Below, one piece after another: positions 53,578 to 61,420 of a DNA stretch of 64,000 bases (positions within the stretch are counted from its first letter, which is position 1; each line of letters starts with the position of its first letter). The stretch is from Stenotrophomonas africana (lineage in GTDB: Bacteria; Pseudomonadota; Gammaproteobacteria; Xanthomonadales; Xanthomonadaceae): assembly GCF_013004645.1 (NCBI RefSeq), contig NZ_JABEME010000003.1, forward strand, positions 248,001 through 312,000. The letters are read 5' to 3'. The translations under genes were made by a program, and so were the position numbers. A model generated the notes under the pieces. That model did no database searches, was not told where the DNA came from, and saw only the letters and a list, made by a program, of their open reading frames with translations.

Positions 53578-53805
53578 GTGTACGCTGGCTCACTGTTCCA
53601 CGTCTGCTTTGCCACCAGCCTGGCGATCGCCGGCTGCGCAGGCTGCATCCATCAGTTCCTGCTGGGCAGACCGCTGTTCGCATTGGCCATCATGTTCTCC
53701 GTACTGACGATGATCGGCGCTGCTCTGGTCTCGCGCCGGCTGGCGCTGCCCGGCGCACTGGCCATGGCCTGCACCGTATTCGGGTTGATGGCGAAATCGG
53801 CCTGA
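53578..53805 (+). CDS. Small membrane protein, GTG start
   Basis: A 75-residue protein with two predicted helices (CFATSLAIAGCAGCIHQFLL and LFALAIMFSVLTMIGAALVS) and a short third hydrophobic end. The GTG at 53578 has GAGGAA eight bases upstream and is preferred to the TTG at 53530, which has no such site. It is divergent from the host-attachment gene. I recognise no family. Confidence 0.6.
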   Translation: MYAGSLFHVCFATSLAIAGCAGCIHQFLLGRPLFALAIMFSVLTMIGAALVSRRLALPGALAMACTVFGLMAKSA

Positions 53806-53890
53806 GGCCTCTGAACAGGCAGCGTGGAACACAGCGTGCAGATCAGCCCGCTTCGCTGCACGCTCACGCCGATGCCGTTATGATGAATCA

Positions 53891-54019
53891 ATGATCGACA
53901 CTACCCACTACGTGACGGGCGAACCTGTTACGTGGGAAGCACTGCCGACCGGCGCTTCGTTTGCCACGAATGCTCCCGCCCTGCATTTCCATCGCATTGC
54001 GCTGGATCCCGGCGGATGA
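53891..54019 (+). CDS. Possible 42-residue ORF in the gap before proP
   Basis: The gap 53806..54278 (473 bp) holds no recognisable gene. The only ORF worth noting is this one, MIDTTHYVTGEPVTWEALPT and so on to a TGA at 54017. It has no strong ribosome-binding site, and its codon use is less GC3-biased than that of neighbours. It may be a decayed gene remnant or chance. I see no SMAG repeat in this gap. Confidence 0.25.
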   Translation: MIDTTHYVTGEPVTWEALPTGASFATNAPALHFHRIALDPGG

Positions 54020-54278
54020 CGCCCGCGGGCCTTCTGCCTGCCCCCTACGCTGATCTGATACCCGGCCGCTGACTGCGCGGCCGCGGTGATCCCGTTGCTG
54101 CGTTTCCGCCCCTGCGGCGGTGCATTACCGTGCGCGTGGCGCTCCGCCTGCACACATTCCCCGGCCCTCACGCCACCCATCGATGCCCCTGCGCCACTTG
54201 CGCCCGCATCGCCGTTTCCGATTTCCGGGACACACCACACCGCCCATTCCCCTATTCCATACCTACAAGGGAGCCCCC

Positions 54279-55766
54279 ATGCAGGACACGCCCGAGGCAC
54301 ATGCCCATTTCGGCTGGTTCAAACGCCGCCGCCACCTGAAGGTCGATGAGATCACCGTCGTCGACAAGCCCATGCTGAAGCGCGCCGTAGGCGCCGCCGC
54401 ACTCGGCAATGCCATGGAGTGGTTCGACTTCGGTGTATACGGCTATCTCGCCGTCACCATCGGCCAGGTGTTCTTCCCGTCCAGCAACCCTACGGCACAG
54501 GTAATCGCGGCCTTCGCCACCTTCACCGTGGCGTTCCTGGTGCGGCCGCTCGGCGGCCTTGTGTTCGGCCCTCTCGGCGACCGCTATGGGCGCCAGAAAG
54601 TGCTGGCGTTCACCATGATCCTGATGGCACTGGGTACGTTCTCGATCGGCCTGATTCCCTCCTACGAGCGCATCGGCATCTGGGCACCGGTGCTGTTGCT
54701 GCTGGCGCGCGTGGTGCAGGGCTTCTCCACCGGTGGCGAGTACGGCGGCGCGGCAACCTTCATCGCCGAGTATTCCACCGACCGCAACCGCGGCCTGATG
54801 GGCAGCTGGCTGGAGTTCGGCACGCTGGGCGGCTACATCGCCGGCGCGGGCACGGTCACCGCACTGCACATGCTGTTGAGCAACGCGCAGATGCTGGACT
54901 GGGGCTGGCGCATTCCGTTCCTGGTGGCCGGCCCACTCGGCCTGCTCGGCCTGTACATGCGCATGAAACTGGAAGAGACGCCGGCGTTCCGCGCCTTTGC
55001 CGAGGAAGCCGAGAAGCGCGAGCATGATCGCCCCGGGCTGGGTGCACTGTTCCAGGTACACGGCCGCCAGCTGCTGGTGTGCATGGGCCTGGTGCTGGTG
55101 TTCAACGTCACCGATTACATGCTGCTGACCTACATGCCCAGCTACCTCAGCGTCACCATGGGCTACGCCGAGAGCAAGGGCCTGCTGCTGATCATCATCG
55201 TGATGCTGGTGATGATGCCGCTGAACATCGTCGGCGGGTTGTTCAGTGACAAACTGGGGCGCCGCCCGATGATCATCGGTGCCTGCATCGCGCTGCTGGT
55301 GCTGGCGGTGCCTTGCCTGCTGCTGGTCGGCAGCGGCAACGACTGGATGATCTTCCTGGGCCTGATGCTGCTGGGCCTGGCACTGGTGTGCTTCACCAGT
55401 TCGATGCCGTCCACACTGCCAGCCCTGTTCTATACCCCGGTGCGCTACAGCGCGCTGTCGATCGCCTTCAATGTGTCGGTGTCGCTGTTCGGTGGCACCA
55501 CGCCGCTGGTGACCGCATGGCTGGTGGAACGTACCGGCGATCCGCTGGTGCCGGCCTACTACCTGATGGGCGCGGCGGTGATCGGCCTGGTGACCATGCT
55601 GTTCGTGAAGGAGACCGCGGGCCTGCCGCTGCGCGGTTCACCGCCGGCGGTCGGCAGCGACAGGGAAGCTGCCGCGCTGCTGAAGAGCGATGTACCCGTG
55701 ACGGTGGACCCGATCTTGCCGCCGCTGCCGGACGTTGCGGAGCCCGAGCAGGTGAAGCCGGCCTGA
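54279..55766 (+). CDS. proP: ProP-like osmoprotectant/proton symporter (MFS)
   Basis: A 495-residue MFS transporter of the metabolite/H+ symporter group. Hallmarks are AAALGNAMEWFDFGVYGYLA (helix 1), the motif LGDRYGRQKVLAFTMILMAL, and GFSTGGEYGGAATFIAEYST. ProP imports proline and glycine betaine under osmotic stress. The C-terminus is Pro-rich and lacks the coiled coil that tunes E. coli ProP, so osmotic control may differ. The ATG at 54279 has AAGGGAG upstream; the longer open frame is rejected. Confidence 0.88.
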   Translation: MQDTPEAHAHFGWFKRRRHLKVDEITVVDKPMLKRAVGAAALGNAMEWFDFGVYGYLAVTIGQVFFPSSNPTAQVIAAFATFTVAFLVRPLGGLVFGPLGDRYGRQKVLAFTMILMALGTFSIGLIPSYERIGIWAPVLLLLARVVQGFSTGGEYGGAATFIAEYSTDRNRGLMGSWLEFGTLGGYIAGAGTVTALHMLLSNAQMLDWGWRIPFLVAGPLGLLGLYMRMKLEETPAFRAFAEEAEKREHDRPGLGALFQVHGRQLLVCMGLVLVFNVTDYMLLTYMPSYLSVTMGYAESKGLLLIIIVMLVMMPLNIVGGLFSDKLGRRPMIIGACIALLVLAVPCLLLVGSGNDWMIFLGLMLLGLALVCFTSSMPSTLPALFYTPVRYSALSIAFNVSVSLFGGTTPLVTAWLVERTGDPLVPAYYLMGAAVIGLVTMLFVKETAGLPLRGSPPAVGSDREAAALLKSDVPVTVDPILPPLPDVAEPEQVKPA

Positions 55767-55786
55767 GGCCGGGTGCAACCAGCGCT

Positions 55787-55848
55787 GTAGAGCCGAGCCC
55801 GCGCTCGGCTGCCTTTCGGGGATCAGCCGAGCATGGGCTCGGCTCTAC
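55787..55848. repeat. SMAG repeat dimer
   Basis: GTAGAGCCGAGCCCGCGCTC begins at 55787, and the mirrored arm ends with CTCTAC at 55848. It lies between the convergent proP and zeta-type toxin genes. Confidence 0.82.
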
Positions 55849-55860
55849 ACCCCTGCGCCC

Positions 55861-56490
55861 TCAATCACGCGGGGTGTCCAACGCCATCGCACGCATTACG
55901 ATGGGTTTGGCCCAGTCCGGCGTATGCAGCAGCTCGGCCACCGAGACCGGGTACTGCAGCTGGCCATGCGCCATCGCCAGCACCGGCAGCGGCTCGACGC
56001 AGCCGTCGGCGTCGGCGGGAGCGCTGTTGTCGTAGACATGCAGCTCGGCCAGGTGTGGCAGCAGGTCCAGCAGGTTCTCCCGCGCCGAATCGAAGCGGGC
56101 GTGGATCTTCTCCACTGGAATGTCATGGCCGCCGGCGGCCACCCGCGCTGCAACGCGGGCAATATGCAGCTCCACCGTGGCCAGGCCGCAGAACCAGATC
56201 GCAACGTGATGGTGTTCGCAGGCCTCGCGCAGCAGGCGCGGGATGGTATTGCCGCCCAGCGTGGTCTCGAAGGCGAAATCCGTGCCATCGGCCATTGCCT
56301 GGCGCAGACGGCGAGTGCCTTCCTGCCAGGCCTCGGCATTCGCATCGGGCAGCGGCCAACCAGCCTCCACCAGGCGGCGGGTGAACGAATCGGGGTTGAA
56401 CCAGCCCAGGCCCTCGGCTTCCAGCCAGGTTCCCAGCAGCGAACTCTTGCCGGCGCCGTTGACGCCGGCCAGCACCAGGATCCGCCCCAT
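55861..56490 (-). CDS. Zeta-toxin-family P-loop kinase
   Basis: A 209-residue protein of the zeta-toxin/AAA_33 group. Walker A is GVNGAGKSS (9-17, K15), and the family's catalytic segment includes FAFETTLGGNTIPRLLREAC with the ARVAARVAAGGHDIPVEKIH arginine region. Zeta toxins phosphorylate UDP-activated sugars (UDP-GlcNAc) and block wall synthesis; some relatives are not toxins. It lies four bases after a Phd/YefM-like gene that precedes it in the operon, so it is the second gene of a toxin-antitoxin pair. Confidence 0.83.
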   Translation of the reverse strand: MGRILVLAGVNGAGKSSLLGTWLEAEGLGWFNPDSFTRRLVEAGWPLPDANAEAWQEGTRRLRQAMADGTDFAFETTLGGNTIPRLLREACEHHHVAIWFCGLATVELHIARVAARVAAGGHDIPVEKIHARFDSARENLLDLLPHLAELHVYDNSAPADADGCVEPLPVLAMAHGQLQYPVSVAELLHTPDWAKPIVMRAMALDTPRD

Positions 56491-56493
56491 CGG

Positions 56494-56835
56494 TCAGAGC
56501 GGACGGCCGAGGGTGACCTTGCGGCCGCGCCGAATCGGCTGGCCCAGCACTTTGCCCAGCCCCTCACCGCGCTGCAGGCCGGCCAGAGTCTGGTCGAATT
56601 CGCTGCGCAGGCGCAGCAGTTCTTCACTGCGCTCACCGGCATCGCTGCCGGCGGCCTTGGCCAACAGCTCCTGGTAGGTGCGGATATCCACGATCACCGC
56701 TTCGGGGTGGTTGTGGTTGGTGATGACCAGCGCCTGCTTCTCACGCACCGTACGCATCAGGCTCGGCCAGCCCTTGGTCTTCACAGACGAGGCCGGCGCC
56801 TTCTCAAGTCCAGGCAGATCCAGTGGCAGGGTCAT
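56494..56835 (-). CDS. Phd/YefM-family antitoxin
   Basis: A 113-residue protein. The N-terminal DNA-binding fold has the Phd/YefM pattern (KTKGWPSLMRTVREKQALVI, TNHNHPEAVIVDIRTYQELL), followed by a C-terminal helical and basic tail (LGQPIRRGRKVTLGRPL) likely to neutralise the toxin. Zeta toxins usually pair with epsilon antitoxins; a Phd partner is a recognised but less common arrangement. The palindrome at 56870..56897 is the probable autoregulatory operator. Confidence 0.82.
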   Translation of the reverse strand: MTLPLDLPGLEKAPASSVKTKGWPSLMRTVREKQALVITNHNHPEAVIVDIRTYQELLAKAAGSDAGERSEELLRLRSEFDQTLAGLQRGEGLGKVLGQPIRRGRKVTLGRPL

Positions 56836-56869
56836 GGCACGGCTCCAGGCAGAAGTGGATAATGGCCAC

Positions 56870-56897
56870 TATACCCAATTTGGCCAAATTGGATATA
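56870..56897. promoter_or_regulatory. Operator palindrome of the toxin-antitoxin operon
   Basis: CCAATTTGGCCAAATTGG at 56875..56892 is a perfect 18-bp palindrome, flanked by TATA on each side, which extends the symmetry to 28 bp with one mismatch. It is AT-rich, 35 bp upstream of the antitoxin start, and overlaps plausible -10 sequence (TATAGT on the minus strand). Binding by the Phd-like antitoxin, alone or with toxin, is inferred. Confidence 0.7.
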
Positions 56898-56906
56898 AAT
56901 GCCATT

Positions 56907-58493
56907 TCACGCACCGGAGCCGGTCTGTGGCGCATCGGTCTGCAGCAGGCTGTCACGCTCGCGCAGTGGGAAGCGGATCCAGGCATCCAGCCCCTGCGGG
57001 TCGAAGTGCAGTTCACCACTGCCGGCCAGTTCATAGGGCACGCGCTGCTCGATCAGCGCACGGCCCAGGCCGCGCTGGCGCGGCAGCTCCCAGTCTTCCA
57101 CGGCGGCATGGCGTTCACACCAGTGCAGGCCCAGCCATGGCTGTCCGTCCTGCACCTGCAGGTGCCAGGACACGTCGATCCGGCCATCCTCATGGGTCAG
57201 CGCACCATGCCGCAGGGCATTGCTCGCCAGCTCGTGGATCGCCAGGGACAGTACTTCGGCCGCCTTCGGCGGCAGCAGCACATCCTCGCCCTGCAGGCGG
57301 TAGGCCGCCGCTGCCGGCGTCTGCGCCGAGATCTCCTCATCGAGCATGCCACGCAGGCAGACCCCGGCATTGGCGCCGCGGGTCAGAAGGCTCTGCGTGC
57401 GCGCCAGCGACATCAGTCGCCCGCACAACCGTTCAGCGTATTCATCCACGCTGCTGACCGACTCGCGGGTCCGCCAGGCAATGGCATGGATGGTGGACAT
57501 GATGTTGCGCACCCGGTGCTGCAGTTCGGCCAGCAATACAGACTGGCGCTCGGTGGCACGCTTGAGATCGTCGATGTCCACGGCGATGGCAAATACGCCG
57601 CTGACCTCACCGTCGCCATCGCGCAGGGGCGCGGCCGCGACCCGGGTCCAGCGCGCGCGCCCATCGTCATGCAGATACTGGAACTCCAGCCCCGGCACCA
57701 CGGTCTCGCCGCGCATCGCACGGGCGATGGCGAAATCCTCCGGCCCGATGGCGCTGCCGTCCGCATGCCAGCCACGCCAGCGATGCAGGTTCACCTCATC
57801 CGTGGAGGGCACCTTGCCGCTGGGCAGGTAGGCACGCATCTGGTCGTTGGACAGCTGCAGGCGCCCTTCGGTGTCGACAATGCAGACGCCCACCGGCAGC
57901 ACCTTGAAGGCCAATGCCAGGCGCCGGTCCGCCTCCCGCCGCTTCTGCTCTTCGCGCTCGCGTGCCGATTGGGCCACATGCGCCGCTGTGGTCTCGAACA
58001 TGGTCACGAGCACGCCGTTGATGCGCCCTTCCTCGCCACGGATCGGGCTGTAGGCAATGGTGAACCAGACATCCTCCAACCGCCCGCGTCGCGCCAGGGG
58101 ATAGAGTTTGTCCTCGTAGGTGATGGTTTCGCCCTGCCAGACGCGCTGGTAGATCGGCCCGTTGATATGCCACACCTCGGGCCAGCATTCACGGGTCGGC
58201 TGGCCGAGTCCGCCGGGATGCTTGTCGGCCAGGATCTCGGCATAGCCATCGTTGTAGAGCTGCACCAGCTGCTCGCCCCACAGCACGATCATCGGGAAAC
58301 CATGGGCCAGCATCAGGTCGACGGTGGCGCGCAGGTGTGGCGGCCACCGCTCGTACGCTCCCAGCGGCGTGGATGACCAGTCATGGCGGGCGATGCGCGC
58401 AGCCATGCCATCGTGGCGCCCGTGCGGGTGCGCTGCAGGTGGCATGCCGCCACGCAGCTCGGTGGCGCGGATGCCTTCAGGACGGCGCGACAT
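56907..58493 (-). CDS. PAS-containing HWE/HisKA_2-type sensor kinase
   Basis: A 528-residue soluble kinase without membrane helices. The first PAS-like domain lies at about residues 38-170 (DWSSTPLGAYERWPPHLRAT, a common start of this type) and a second at about 190-312. The kinase domain has the H-box LAELQHRVRNIMSTIHAIA (H326) and the HELASNALRHGAL N-box, typical of HWE/HisKA_2 kinases used in stress and light signalling. It is encoded nine bases after the response regulator at 58503..58907, so the two form a pair. The TA operator lies immediately downstream of its stop, 10 bp away. Confidence 0.88.
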   Translation of the reverse strand: MSRRPEGIRATELRGGMPPAAHPHGRHDGMAARIARHDWSSTPLGAYERWPPHLRATVDLMLAHGFPMIVLWGEQLVQLYNDGYAEILADKHPGGLGQPTRECWPEVWHINGPIYQRVWQGETITYEDKLYPLARRGRLEDVWFTIAYSPIRGEEGRINGVLVTMFETTAAHVAQSAREREEQKRREADRRLALAFKVLPVGVCIVDTEGRLQLSNDQMRAYLPSGKVPSTDEVNLHRWRGWHADGSAIGPEDFAIARAMRGETVVPGLEFQYLHDDGRARWTRVAAAPLRDGDGEVSGVFAIAVDIDDLKRATERQSVLLAELQHRVRNIMSTIHAIAWRTRESVSSVDEYAERLCGRLMSLARTQSLLTRGANAGVCLRGMLDEEISAQTPAAAAYRLQGEDVLLPPKAAEVLSLAIHELASNALRHGALTHEDGRIDVSWHLQVQDGQPWLGLHWCERHAAVEDWELPRQRGLGRALIEQRVPYELAGSGELHFDPQGLDAWIRFPLRERDSLLQTDAPQTGSGA

Positions 58494-58502
58494 GCCGCGC
58501 GA

Positions 58503-58907
58503 TCAGGCGATGCCCGCAGAGACCTGCGGCGTCGCCACCAGCCCGGCCAGCTGCTGCACCAGGGCTTCAATGTGATACGGCTTGGTACAGCGCGGCGCGC
58601 TGGCGAAGCGGCTTGGCAGGTTGTCGTCGTAGCCGGAGGTCAGCAGGAACGGGGTGCCGGCCTCGGCCAGGCGGTCGGCCAACGGATAGACCTGCTCGCC
58701 GCCCAGATTGATGTCCAGCAACGCCACATCGATGGGATGGGTATCGACCAACCGCCCCAGCGCCTGCAGGTCGCCAGCAGGGCCCACTACCTGCGCGCCC
58801 TTCAGCTCGAGGTAATCGACCAGGAACATCGCGATGGCGAATTCATCCTCTGCCACCAGTACGCGCAGCCCCTTCAAGCCCTCCGTCTTGTTGCCCACTT
58901 CCAGCAC
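58503..58907 (-). CDS. Single-domain response regulator
   Basis: A 134-residue receiver domain only, with acidic residues E20/D21/E22, phosphoacceptor D65 (VALLDINLGGEQVYPLADRL) and the KPY motif. The INLGGE pattern is typical of receivers that pair with HWE/HisKA_2 kinases and of PhyR-type stress signalling. The start is a GTG at 58907 with GAGGAG eight bases upstream. It has no output domain, so it passes the phosphate on or acts by protein contact. It is the first gene of the pair with the kinase. Confidence 0.87.
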   Translation of the reverse strand: MLEVGNKTEGLKGLRVLVAEDEFAIAMFLVDYLELKGAQVVGPAGDLQALGRLVDTHPIDVALLDINLGGEQVYPLADRLAEAGTPFLLTSGYDDNLPSRFASAPRCTKPYHIEALVQQLAGLVATPQVSAGIA

Positions 58908-59056
58908 GCCCTACGCTCCTCGATGCACGCGACCTGCCTGCGGTCGCAACGCGGTCAGAATGCGCGATCCGGCCTGCAAGAACGCGTGACGATCGATGAA
59001 GGCCTTGGGTGGGCGGCCGTACCCCGGCAGCCCAGCCAAATCAGCTGGCCATCAGG

Positions 59057-60511
59057 TCAGAACGCGCGCTCCCACTTGAGGCTGAGCAGGCTGCGGTCGT
59101 GGCTGTACAGCCAGCCGACGTTGCTGTCGATGCGCGCGTAGCGCAGGCTCAGGCTGGGTACCAGCCCGGCCACGGCCAGGCGCTCGCTGCGGACGATGGC
59201 GATCAGGTTCTGTTCGTCGTCCTGCCTGCGCGCCTCCAGCAACGGACTCCAGGCGTCGTAGTCGCGATGGCGCAGCGACACGAACACGGTGGCGGTGGTG
59301 CCCGTCCACTGGCACGCCGCCCCAAGGCGCAGGCCATGCTGGCGGTAACCGTTGGCCGGGTCGGCGGCGCTGCTGCCGGTGACATCCAGCCCGGCGAAGA
59401 CCGTCCAGCGCGGGTTGAGCGCGCGGAACCAGGTGGCATACGCCGATGCCAGCTCGCCGTCGTAGTTGCTGGCCAGGCCCTGCTGGCGATAGCGCTGGCG
59501 CTTCCAGTCGGCCTCCAGCTTGAGCAGGCTGCGCGCGTCCAAGGCGTACTGCCATTCCGCGTGCACGCCACTGCCGCCCTGCAGCGCCCGGTTGCCCAGG
59601 CCCTGGTAGTCATGGCTGGGGGCGAGCAGCACGGTCTGCCGCGCGCTGCGCCAGCTGTAACCCGCCTGTACGTTGGCATTGAGCTCGTTGTACGCACTGT
59701 GCCCGCGCCAGGTCTGACCAAAGGCGAGACCGCGCACGTACAGCCCATGATGCCCGCTGAGCACCCAGCGCCGTTCCAGGCTGGCGTCGTAGTCAAGACC
59801 CGCCGCGCGCTGGGCGTCGGGCAGCTTCCGTTCGATGATGCAGGCGTCGCCCACGCCGAACAGGCAGGTGCGGCTGGCCGAGCTGCGGTTGATGTTGTCA
59901 CTCCATGCCGGGCCGGCGGACAGCGCGCCTTTCCAGCGCTGGCGCGCCTGCAGGGCACCCAGGTAGCCGTCCACGCGCGCGCGGACGCCGGCCGTGGCCG
60001 GATCATCGGCATTGATGCCTGCAGCGATGGCCGTGAACAGCGCGACCGCATCGCGATCGCGCTGGTCTTCCGCATAGACACGCGCCAGCTCGAGGCGGGC
60101 TGGCAGAAAATCCGGCTGCGCAGCCAGCAGGGCTTCGTACTCCTTCGCCGCGCGACGATGGTTGCCGGCCACCCGTGCCAGCGCTCCCTGCGCATGGTGG
60201 CGCAGCAGGGGATCATGCCCAGGCAGTTCGATGTACTCGTCGAGAAACGCAGCGGCGGCCTGCCATTGCTGATGCTGCAGAGACAGGTAGAGAGCCTGGC
60301 CGAGATCATCGACGGTGCGCTCCACGCGCAGCGTCTGGCCGTCGATGGTGATGGTCGGCCGAACCGACTCGGCCTGCTGCAGGCGCTGCTGGTCCTGCTG
60401 CTGGTGGCGCAGCTCAGTGCCCTGTTCAAGCGCGCGTCGAAGATCGTCCTGCTGGGCGCGCACCTCGGTGGCAGCCAACAGCAGTACGACAAGGAAGATG
60501 GAATGGCGCAT
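59057..60511 (-). CDS. Slam-family outer-membrane exporter (type XI secretion)
   Basis: A 484-residue protein with a signal peptide of about 20 residues (IFLVVLLLAATEVRAQ), an N-terminal helical TPR domain (about 25-190: LPARLELARVYAEDQRDRDA) and a C-terminal beta-barrel of the DUF560 type (about 200-484), ending in LLSLKWERAF. Slam proteins move surface lipoproteins and secreted haemophilins across the outer membrane. It is the third gene after a TonB receptor and a haemophilin-like protein, its likely client. I chose the ATG at 60511 before the signal peptide; an in-frame ATG at 60532 is also possible. Confidence 0.88.
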   Translation of the reverse strand: MRHSIFLVVLLLAATEVRAQQDDLRRALEQGTELRHQQQDQQRLQQAESVRPTITIDGQTLRVERTVDDLGQALYLSLQHQQWQAAAAFLDEYIELPGHDPLLRHHAQGALARVAGNHRRAAKEYEALLAAQPDFLPARLELARVYAEDQRDRDAVALFTAIAAGINADDPATAGVRARVDGYLGALQARQRWKGALSAGPAWSDNINRSSASRTCLFGVGDACIIERKLPDAQRAAGLDYDASLERRWVLSGHHGLYVRGLAFGQTWRGHSAYNELNANVQAGYSWRSARQTVLLAPSHDYQGLGNRALQGGSGVHAEWQYALDARSLLKLEADWKRQRYRQQGLASNYDGELASAYATWFRALNPRWTVFAGLDVTGSSAADPANGYRQHGLRLGAACQWTGTTATVFVSLRHRDYDAWSPLLEARRQDDEQNLIAIVRSERLAVAGLVPSLSLRYARIDSNVGWLYSHDRSLLSLKWERAF

Positions 60512-60580
60512 GGTCGATCCGTGGTGGTGCATGCAGCGGGCCGAAGCAGGGACTGGCGGATCGCGGCTTGTCCCTGCCCT

Positions 60581-60594
60581 GCCCCGTCAGGGGC
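60581..60594 (-). terminator. Intercistronic hairpin after the haemophilin-like gene
   Basis: GCCCC-N4-GGGGC is a perfect 5-bp hairpin 8 bp after the haemophilin-like stop and 70 bp before slam. It has no T-run, so it is more likely a partial terminator or 3' stabiliser giving more client than exporter than a full terminator. Confidence 0.4.
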
Positions 60595-60601
60595 GTGGCG
60601 A

Positions 60602-61366
60602 TCAGTTCTTGCTGCCGCCGAAGGCGGTGTCGTACTGGCTGTTGCCGGTGAACGTGGCGATACCGGCCAGGGTGGCGGCGTTGGCGCCGAAGAACTGGCC
60701 CTGGGTGGAGCCGGCAACGCTGCCGTTGGCGGTGGCGGTACCCGCGAACGAGGCGTTGGCGCTGTTGATGTTGGCGTTGACGTTGATCGCCAGGCCACCA
60801 CCGGTCAGGCCGCCGAGCAGCTTGCCGCTGCCGAAGTCCGCACGGAAGGTGCCCGACAGCAGGTTGCTGCCGTTGAACTTGTTCAGGCCCGCGACGCTGT
60901 AGGTGGCCACACCGGCCGGCAGCGTGGTACCGGCACGGTCACCGACGAAGTAGACCTGGCGGTTGTTGAAGCCACCCGCGGCGCCATCCTTGGACCACTC
61001 ACCGAACCACACATCGCCGCTGCCGACCTTGACGAAGTTGAAGTGGCCCATGCCGGCATGGCTGCCTGGTGCGCCGGTGATCGGCATGGCGAGCGTGCGC
61101 ACCGCGGTGCCATTGACGGTGGTGGTGCCCGAGTACAGGCTCAGGCCCTGGAAATCGACGGGCTTGGCGTTGGAGACGGTGCCGACGCCGATACCGGCCT
61201 TGCCTGCCTGGTGCGGGCCACCGTTGACCTGCGATTCGCCGACGGCGACGTACAACTCGGCATTGGTCACCGGGCTGGCCGCACCAACGATGTCAGCGGC
61301 ATGCGCGGCGCCGGCCAGGGCAAAGGTGGCAGCAACGGCGAGCACCGAACGGGAGATCATCTTCAT
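60602..61366 (-). CDS. Haemophilin-like Slam-dependent secreted protein
   Basis: A 254-residue secreted protein. Signal peptidase I cleavage falls after A23 (AHA), so it is not a lipoprotein. The N-terminal domain (about 24-150) is the haem-binding-type handle with several histidines (GGPHQAGKAG, GSHAGMGHFNFV). The C-terminal eight-strand barrel (about 165-254) has the TbpB-like pattern SGTFRADFGSGKLLGGLTGG and GQFFGANAATLAGIATF, the recognition part for Slam. In Acinetobacter, HphA of this type is secreted by Slam and captures haem for a TonB receptor. It lies between the receptor and slam genes. Confidence 0.83.
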   Translation of the reverse strand: MKMISRSVLAVAATFALAGAAHAADIVGAASPVTNAELYVAVGESQVNGGPHQAGKAGIGVGTVSNAKPVDFQGLSLYSGTTTVNGTAVRTLAMPITGAPGSHAGMGHFNFVKVGSGDVWFGEWSKDGAAGGFNNRQVYFVGDRAGTTLPAGVATYSVAGLNKFNGSNLLSGTFRADFGSGKLLGGLTGGGLAINVNANINSANASFAGTATANGSVAGSTQGQFFGANAATLAGIATFTGNSQYDTAFGGSKN

Positions 61367-61420
61367 GGTATTACTCCTTGGGTTGTGGGAACTACGGGTA
61401 CAACGCTTGAAAGCGGAAGG

